From assembly GCF_958979055.1 (NCBI RefSeq), contig NC_084888.1, forward strand, positions 37,405,804-37,469,803: 64,000 bases of DNA. The letters are read 5' to 3'. Shown piece by piece: positions 57,193 to 64,000 of the stretch (its first letter is position 1; every line of letters starts with the position of its first letter). The stretch comes from Alnus glutinosa (lineage: Eukaryota; Streptophyta; Magnoliopsida; Fagales; Betulaceae). The notes beneath the pieces were generated by a model. That model saw only the letters and a list, made by a program, of their open reading frames with translations, was not told the origin of the DNA and did no database searches. The position numbers were made by a program, and so were the translations under genes.

Positions 57193-60100
57193 TCAGGTAA
57201 GATCATCTTCCTCTAGTTCTTTGGCCTTCAGCTTTTCCTTCACCCTCAAAAGAAGAGTCGTCTTCCATGAATCCTGCAGAGCAGTTTTATGCAAACATCA
57301 TCAGAAAATTCCAACAAATACAATTCTTTTCTTGGATTGAGATCTAGGGTATTGCACCATATTTTTTAGCCTAGATCGTAACAACAAATTAAAAAAAAAG
57401 GTTGGCTGTTGGGTGGCTGAACCATCCCATGGCTTCAATCCGGCCAGAGGGGTATTTGGAGTGGTTCGGCCACCCATCCTAGCCGAAACACCCCCAGGCA
57501 CTTGGAGGTGGTTAGATGCCGAATCTGGGGCGGCCGAACCACCCCCAAGGCCATGGGCTGGTCCGGCCATCCCTAAACCACCTTCGGAGTGCAGGTGGGT
57601 AGTTCGGCCATTCCCCTTACCCCCATTTCTCCCATTTCTTGTTACAATCTGGGCCATTCATTTGATTGCATGATGGACCAGATCTCAATTCTCTTTGGGG
57701 GGTGGGGAATGTCTAAGAACTTAGATGAGGTCAAAAATAGAAGTTAACATCACTTTGAGACCTATGTACATAAAAACAAGAAAAGAAATTCATAAATGAA
57801 GAAGTCCACAAACTGCCTTAGTTCGAGTTTAAGATTCTCAGTCAGGCAGGAAAATTATTTAAGGTAGAATTATCATGCATGCACACATGTAAAGTTGAAG
57901 GGGTAATGAGAATTAGGGAAAAAAAATAACATTGAAGAACTTGTCCATCAATCTCATCATTTCATTTCACAATTTAGGATCTCTTCATCCATGCATTTCA
58001 GTTCTAGCTGCTGAATTCCACAGTTAATATGAAAGTGCATCAATGAGGAGACACGGAATTCAGAATTGAATAAATATTGGTCAACCCAAATCTTTTTTAA
58101 ATGCATCATGTTAAACAGTTTTCAATTTTGCATTTGGAAACACCCTAGTGCAGATAGAATAATTCAAATACTAGGTGTAGTGTTTTTCCCCTTTGCTCCC
58201 TCGTAAATTTTACAACAGAAAATTCTATCCTGATTTTAGTATGTTATTCCAGATCAACTCTCACAAGACCAATTTAAAAGTTCCTAGAATGTGATCAACA
58301 TCCAAAATTCAAAGGAGTTTCTAATGGAATCATAATTTCAGTGCTGGAGAGAGTTTTACCAGCGGAGTCATGCTATCAAATTCTTTGATTACATCAGTAA
58401 ACTTCACAACATCTTCCTCGTCAACTGCAGCAGCAATATCCTGGCACAAAGACATAAGCTTCTTTGTCAAGATTCTCTTAGCTCAAGAAAATAAAGATAA
58501 CAATGAAATTATTAAAAATACCACCATGTAAAGGAGGCAGATACAATGCTAAAAAATAACAAGTTACTCTAATTTAAAAGGCAATATAATTAAGCTAAAA
58601 GATGAGGAAAGAAAAAAAAAAACAATACTATAAAAGGTGACATCAACAATTCAGATTGTTGAATCAACCAAAGAGTAACAACCAAATAGAAGATATTTAA
58701 CCATTCAAAACAACAGCCCTTGATATATATATCGATGAATTGAGCCCTTGAATTATAATACAAAATTTATATAATAAAAGTTTGAAACTCACTGCTAAAA
58801 ATCTGTATTCACGTGTTCCGGAAAAAGTTGGATCCAGTTCCTGGTAAAGCAAATGCGATATTAGTATATAGTCGGATGACTCAATAGGTAGAATGTTGAG
58901 ATGCTGAAATAGGGCCAAATTCAGACCTGATATCGCTCTAATGCATTGGTAATTGCTACAACATCACCTTTGCAGAGTTGGCAAAGGCCAGCATTAAGAA
59001 GGTGTCCTTTAACTCCATACTTCAGCAAGTTATTATTCATTGACTGTCGTGCTATCTCTTCATAAATCTCAATCGACTTCGGATATCTGGAGAAATATCA
59101 CAAACAAACTATTCAGGTCCCCATCAATGAAAATGTCACTTCAATAATTATTAAAATGGCTCCAGAATCAGGATTTCTGTTGTTATGGTTACTTTGCATT
59201 TTCCTACCACAGAATTTGGGGTAAGTGGGCACTTGAGTAGGTGAACTAGGACATATCACATATGCAACAATTAACAATTAATTACAAGAAAATCAAACAT
59301 ATTGAAAAGACAGTTAATTGCCAGCCTCATCAAAATGAAAACACCATTCTCAACAGTATTTGATTGACAACCTAAGTTTCTCAAGTTAAGCTCTTAGGGG
59401 CATTCCGAATGTTCATGTCCTCACCCAAGCCCTTCCAAATAAGCATATATAGAATCATATGGTGAAATTTAAACTTCGTAGATAATAATAATTTTTCTAG
59501 ATCTTGCACTAGCTCAAAAAAAAGAGTAAATACAACTTCATGTAATTAAATACATGTAGCAAATAAATCTCAGCTGCAGATCCTAATAAATTATAACAGG
59601 ACTATAATTTCAACATGCGTCAGGTTGTGGAAATTCTTGGGATCATGTTGAGATAATCCATTTGTGATTACACTTGTTTCTCATAACAAACAACTTGCTG
59701 CAACAAAATTCTATGCACACAAGCAGGCAGGATGAGATGGATACAAACTGTGCAAGACAATCCCTTGGAAGAACTAATTACAATAACAAGAAGCCATATA
59801 CTGCATCAAGAGTAAAAAATTTGCAAATAGTTGCTAGGCTTACTGTTCTAGTTGAGCAGAAAATTGCGCGACTTTCTGCTTGCACTGATTGGCAGAAGTT
59901 GTTACTTCTTCATTTTGGAAGAAGTCGGCTGACTTTTCAAAGTAAACAATAGCCTGCTCAATGTTGTGTTCAGACTCGTACAATTCAGCAATTTCCTGTG
60001 CAAGGAAAAAAAAATTCCAAATTCACCAAATGCTTTTTTGTAATTAAACTACAATGATCTCACAAATGTATTCCACAAAAAACATAGACACCAAGAGCAC

Positions 60101-61732
60101 TCCAAAATCAATTTCTTGATTTCTAGAAGGCTTGAGATTATTGCAACAAGCAACAGAAATAAAAAGGAACAACATAGTAGTAAAACCCAAAACAGTACAC
60201 CTCAAAATAACATACTATGTAGAATCGCTGACAAAGCCGAGTAAAAAATGTACCTTGAAGTATCTTGCAGCCATGCTGAGCCTTCCAATATCACAAAACA
60301 GATTTACTGCCTGATCTAAGCAAGATATGGCCTCTGCATAACAAAATTTTTTTTAGCTACAACAAAGTTTTATCCCACTCAACTGAAAGAGAAACAACCT
60401 AGCAGATAATACAAATAAATAGGCAGACAACTACATCTACAATTCATATACGGCCCTACATGCAATAGAAAGGTGATAACATGTGTGGTTAATGCCTATA
60501 GTGGAAAATGCTGCTGTTTCTTGGGAAGTTACATAAGCAAATACTTTATAAATTCAAGCACCTATCTTATATATGCAATCTGTTCACTATATCTTTTTCT
60601 TCTTTCACTTTTGATTGGTAAGATTTGTTCACTATATCATCAATTCTCAACAGATCGGTCTATTGCTAAAAGAATGGAATTTAATCATGCCAGAAAATTT
60701 AAATTGACTAGGGTGAGAGACCAACCAAAGGAGGGCCTAGGTACTTTCAAACTTCACGGAGTCATGTTTATAGGAAACGTCATGCATGTAAGCCAAAACC
60801 ATACATACCATTCACAGATGTTTTCTTATAGCAATGAGCAGCATCAACATAAGCTTGGGCAGCTTCATGTTTGCTTTCCAACTATAAACAAAATAGTATG
60901 AGACAATATTCTCAATTAACAAATAATTGGTCAAAAGAAGAGATGCACTATCAGATTAAAATAAGTAACAATGCTTAATCCCAAAAATCCAAAGTACCTA
61001 CCTTTAAATGACAGTTTGCCAACTTTATATATGTTGATCCAGCCTTATCCCCTGAAAAACCATATACATAGAGATCGGCAACTCTTAATACGGGCACACA
61101 ATGTTGACAAAATTTAGTCTAGAGAACAAGTTCATTCTTCGATTCACATGACCCCTACAGTACCACAATGATCGGAGTTTTTTTTCCAAGTAAAAATTTG
61201 GTACCACTCAAATTTTTAAAATCCAATTCATTTAAAATCCTAAAAACCCAATTTACATACCGCTCAAATCATTTAAAATCCATACCGATCCACACATATG
61301 CAATCAATCAAGAATCATCAATTCAAAGCCAAAGCCCAAGCTTCCCACTAAGAACCGAAACAGAGAAATCCCGAATCATATAAAAAACTCAATGATCACT
61401 ATCCAAAATTGGGTCATTATAATCGCCAATAATAAACTTAAAGGGTTAACGCGACCCATTTGTTACAAAGATTCAAACTATCCATCCCTATCCGTTACTT
61501 CCCGATTCTTTCTATGGAAACAAACAGAAAATTATATATATATAAAAACAAAAACAATCAGAGAGAGGTATAAGTAAATAATAATACAGGATTTGGCGAG
61601 CTTAAAGGAATTAGCAGCTTTATCGAAGAGATCGGCGGCGTCTTCATACTTGGAGCCGAATAATCCCCAGCCGCTGAGCTTCTTCTCTGCTTTCTTCTCG
61701 AACTCCTCTGCTCGAGCCATCTGATCCCCCAT
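57193..61732 (-). CDS. Alpha-SNAP (alpha-soluble NSF attachment protein)
   Basis: Nine exons on the minus strand: 61732-61588, 61051-61002, 60881-60809, 60333-60254, 59995-59844, 59086-58927, 58840-58793, 58440-58360, 57273-57193. All GT-AG; they join in frame to 289 aa, exactly the usual alpha-SNAP length. Landmarks: N-terminal [19 protein letters not shown] with [12 protein letters not shown] (membrane-contact loop), a TPR-like helical array throughout ([40 protein letters not shown]), conserved [14 protein letters not shown], and the C-terminus KELEEDDLT, whose penultimate Leu stimulates NSF ATPase. Role: adaptor loading NSF onto cis-SNARE complexes for their disassembly, in the cytosol and on membranes. 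No lesions. Intron 8 contains a 350-bp TIR element. Confidence 0.96.
57337..57692 (+). mobile_element. GC-rich TIR element in alpha-SNAP intron 8
   Basis: Ends TTGAGATCTAGGGTATTGCACCA and, reversed, TTGAGATCTGGTCCATCATG; GATCGTAACAA / TTGTTACAATC also pair inside. The middle repeats GGTTCGGCCACCC / GGCCGAACCACCCC. Flanks TTCTT / TTCTC. Superfamily not assigned. Confidence 0.65.
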
Positions 61733-62402
61733 TTTGATTACTTTCAGATTTTTTCTTCTCTGTTGCAGATCACACAGGGAGACTGACTATTAAGCAACGG
61801 CGAAATTGATATCGTCAAGGTCAGCTTTTATTGTTCCAGAAAAATGAGAAAGAAGGCTGGATTGGACTGGGTGTTAGGTCTTGTTTAATTCGCGCTCACA
61901 GCCCAATATCTCCATCTGAAGGTAAGCAAATGCTTGGGCTGATAAAGATGGATGGAGTGGCCCATACCCAGCTAATGTTTAGGCCCTAGTCTGCATTAGA
62001 GCCCGTTTGGTTTAACAATTTCAGGTTTGTTTGGTTTTGTTCTTTTTAAAAACACTTGTACCTCTTTACTTGCGATTTGTAATCGTAATTCAAATATGCA
62101 TTTTTAAAAAATGCACTCCCAAAAGAGATACTTTCCATAATTTTGTTTAAAAACTTAGTTTTGGCCAGCTAAATCGCAAGGCCAAACAGGATTCTTCAAA
62201 TTGTACGCTTTTGTTTGAAAATAATGATTTTCAAAATGCTATTTTTAAATATGTGATTAAATATTTGGTAAAATATATAAAAGAGTTTTTTTTTTCCCTG
62301 TCTATTAAAAGTTTAAAATAGTAATTTTTTTTTTTTAAAAAAAAAAAAAACATATCCCTTACCGGTTATGTGAAAACATAATTTTTTTTCACATTTTCAA
62401 AT

Positions 62403-62459
<57 letters not shown>

Positions 62460-62607
62460 CCCAAATATACACCCGAAAAATACATTTTCCATACTTTTGT
62501 TAAAAAGTTGTGTTTGGCATGACAAATCGTGAAGCAAAACATGCTCTTAGGCAATTTGTAGAAGCTAGCCAATCTAATTAAATTATTTAGTCATTTTTTC
62601 TGAGTTA
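61733..62607. other. Alpha-SNAP promoter side, miniature element and (AT)n
   Basis: 61985-62555 has GAGCCCGTTTGGTTTAAC and, reversed, CTAAGAGCATGTTTTGCTTC ends with GCGATTT / AAATCG motifs, a degenerate TIR element. (AT)18 at 62406-62441. No gene. Confidence 0.5.
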
Positions 62608-62984
62608 GGCCATCTCCAGCGGTTGGAGTTAAAGTAGCTACTCAAAAAGTGACAATCTCTACTTTAACTACTGGTTATCTTAAAAACACTCCAACAATAA
62701 TCTCTATCCCACTCTTTATTTTCTTTAAATAATATTTTTTAATTTTTTAATTTTTTAATTTTATTTTTTTTTTTTTCGTCCTCAGCCCCAACAGGCCAAC
62801 CCCATCAAACCCACAACCAAACCACTGAAACCAACCTTGCCCACCCACGCCCAAGACCCAAAACCAAACCAGCCTTGCCCACCCACACCCAAGACTTAGA
62901 ACAGTCGATGGTGGCTGGTGCGGTCGATGGTGGCTAGAGCGGTCGATTGTCGGTGGTGCGTGTAGTGAGGTAATTTTTCCTAAA

Positions 62985-63205
62985 TTCAACATTTTCTTTG
63001 CTTCTCCTTGGTGTTTCTCGGCAAACAAACAAGGGATTGAGAATGGTATCGGTGTTTCTATACCATGTGGTGGGCGATTTGACGGTGGGGAAGCCGGATT
63101 CAACATTTTCTTTACTTCTCCTTGGTGTTTCTCAACAGACAAACGAGGGATTGAGAACAGTGTTTCTGTACCATGTGGTGGGCGATCTGACGGTGGGGAA
63201 GCTGG
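62985..63205 (+). repeat. Direct repeat of about 114 bp inside the PIF element
   Basis: 62985-63098 and 63099-63205 both start TTCAACATTTTCTTT and contain CTCCTTGGTGTTTCTC and ACCATGTGGTGGGCGAT; the second lacks about 7 bases. The repeat unit includes the captured start codon. Confidence 0.92.
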
Positions 63206-63255
63206 AGATTGTGGAGTTCCTGGAGACGAAGACGGTGGAGTCGGCCAGCAACGCA
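63043..63255 (+). pseudogene. CBSX6-like CBS-domain gene, captured 5' fragment
   Basis: Copy 1 of the internal repeat reads MVSVFLYHVVGDLTVGKP, the start of plant CBSX6-type proteins. Copy 2 reads VFLYHVVGDLTVGK and runs on as EIVEFLETKTVESA before the frame loses the family pattern. CBS pairs bind adenosyl ligands in regulatory proteins; this piece stops before a complete CBS motif. It also carries what looks like the 5' leader (TGTTTCTCGGCAAACAAAC). Further GC-rich sequence to 63460 may come from another source. Recognition of the family is from memory of the conserved N-terminus. Confidence 0.78.
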
Positions 63256-63664
63256 CGTAGACGGCGGCGACATCTGGGTCGTCAAGGACGGTCTCGTTCG
63301 GCTCTGGAGCTTTGGGAGGCTCGGTCAGACCTCGGCGTCGGCACTTAGAGAGGAGACCGGTGCCTATTCCGAGCGGCGTCAGTGCAAAGAGAGAGGCGTC
63401 GGCGTCGGCGTCAAACGTCGTCTTCTCCGGTGGGCGAGAGACTCTTCGGTGGGCGAGAGAGAGGAGTGAGAGAAAGAGGGAAGAGAAAAAAACAATTAAA
63501 AAATAGTAAACATGTGAACAGTGAATAGCCAGTAGTGGCTATTCACTGTTAATGAAGTTAAGGAAAAAATTATAATGGCCATTCTGTTGGACGAAGAAAA
63601 AGTGGTAAAAATAGTCAAATTTGACTTTTTGGTTAAAATGAAGCTTCTGCTGGAGATGGCCTTA

Positions 63665-64000
63665 GTAGTTTCCTTAAGTTTCGACTGGGAGTGGACAAAT
63701 TATCCGATTATCACCCACCAAAAACTTACCGACCGCCATCGAACTACTTTTGACTGCCAATCGTTTAATAAAAAAATTAAAAATCATAATAATATTTTTT
63801 GGAAATTAATGTCTGGTCGGTAATCGGCAAAATATGTTTTCTGCCGGGTATCGACCTAACCCAACCCGACAATGTATAAACGACGTCGTTTCACCCAAAA
63901 GGAAAAAAAAAAAAACTACGTTGTTTTGCTCCTATAAACTTGCTATATATTCATTCTTAACATTTTCTTTTTCCCTTTCCCAGTTTTCATATCTAAACCC
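63665..64000. other. Possible hAT-like fragment at the right edge
   Basis: GGGAGTGGACAAATTATCCG near 63690 and GGGTATCGACCTAACCCAAC near 63846 resemble subterminal parts of hAT-like elements, but no TSD is seen. No gene. Confidence 0.3.

Larger units (their letters stand above)
62608..63661 (+). mobile_element. PIF/Harbinger-type element carrying a host gene fragment, 1054 bp
   Basis: TSD TTA at 62605-62607 and 63662-63664. Ends GGCCATCTCCAGCGG and, reversed, GGCCATCTCCAGCAG. The interior is GC-rich from 62860 to 63460 and holds the 5' end of a CBSX6-like gene. The GTGAATAGCC / GGCTATTCAC hairpin (63514-63548) is common in such elements. No transposase. Confidence 0.88.

Noticed and set aside
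57301..57673. Pro/Gly-rich frames of 118 and 86 codons
   Set aside because: They lie inside alpha-SNAP intron 8 and reflect GGCCGAACCACCCC repeats of a TIR element.
1..64000. CRISPR array, prokaryotic defence or biosynthetic cluster
   Set aside because: Repeats present are transposon ends, tandem duplications or simple repeats; genes are spliced plant genes with no cluster logic.

Overview
The window is nuclear DNA from a eudicot plant, most likely a woody species. The evidence is spliced genes with GT-AG introns, plant-specific families (Ca2+-dependent CAN nucleases, wound-induced protein 1), AT-rich intergenic DNA, and dense plant-type transposons (Ty1/copia, RNase-H-bearing L1 LINEs, hAT, PIF/Harbinger, small TIR elements, a tRNA-derived SINE). 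I see no bacterial, organellar or CRISPR-type features. The species cannot be fixed from the sequence alone.

Layout. 1-3351: the 5' part of a decayed Ty1/copia element on the minus strand, with a complete LTR. 3.9-18.2 kb: a segmental duplication carrying two intact nine-exon CAN-type staphylococcal-nuclease-like genes, CAN-A (4153-7157) and CAN-B (14063-17477). The 3' flank of CAN-A is a nest of insertions: a solo LTR at the stop codon, a 39-bp-arm palindrome, a 246-bp TIR element, two PIF/Harbinger elements, and a hAT-like element carrying a homoserine kinase gene fragment. About 1.85 kb of this nest has itself been tandemly duplicated. Because CAN-B and the two tandem units preserve empty sites, most insertions can be delimited to the base. 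19.8-20.9 kb: a small three-exon Sel1-repeat gene (minus). 21-35 kb: gene-poor repeats, including a hAT element with a 38-G run, two tailed retroposons with 12- and 17-bp target-site duplications, a foldback element, a 2 x 175-bp tandem repeat and an LRR gene scrap. 35.6-36.3 kb: a wound-induced protein 1 / SnoaL-like gene (minus) without a usable ATG. 38.7-42.8 kb: a 5'-truncated, mutated L1-type LINE (minus). 44.7-45.6 kb: a hAT element with a perfect 8-bp target-site duplication. 51.4-53.1 kb: an intronless PLAC8-family membrane protein gene (minus). 57.2-61.7 kb: a complete nine-exon alpha-SNAP gene (minus). 62.6-63.7 kb: a PIF/Harbinger element carrying the 5' end of a CBSX6-like CBS-domain gene.

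The five host genes with good models (two CAN nucleases, a Sel1 protein, PLAC8, alpha-SNAP), plus the WUN1-like gene, do not form one pathway; they are ordinary single-copy or tandem plant genes separated by repeats. The only gene-gene relationship visible is the CAN duplication. CAN-B keeps the Gly2/Cys9/Cys10 dual-acylation N-terminus expected of plasma-membrane CAN proteins. CAN-A has had that N-terminus rewritten by small insertions while keeping the catalytic residues. The most unusual content is the two independent cases of host gene fragments carried inside DNA transposons, homoserine kinase and CBSX6-like.
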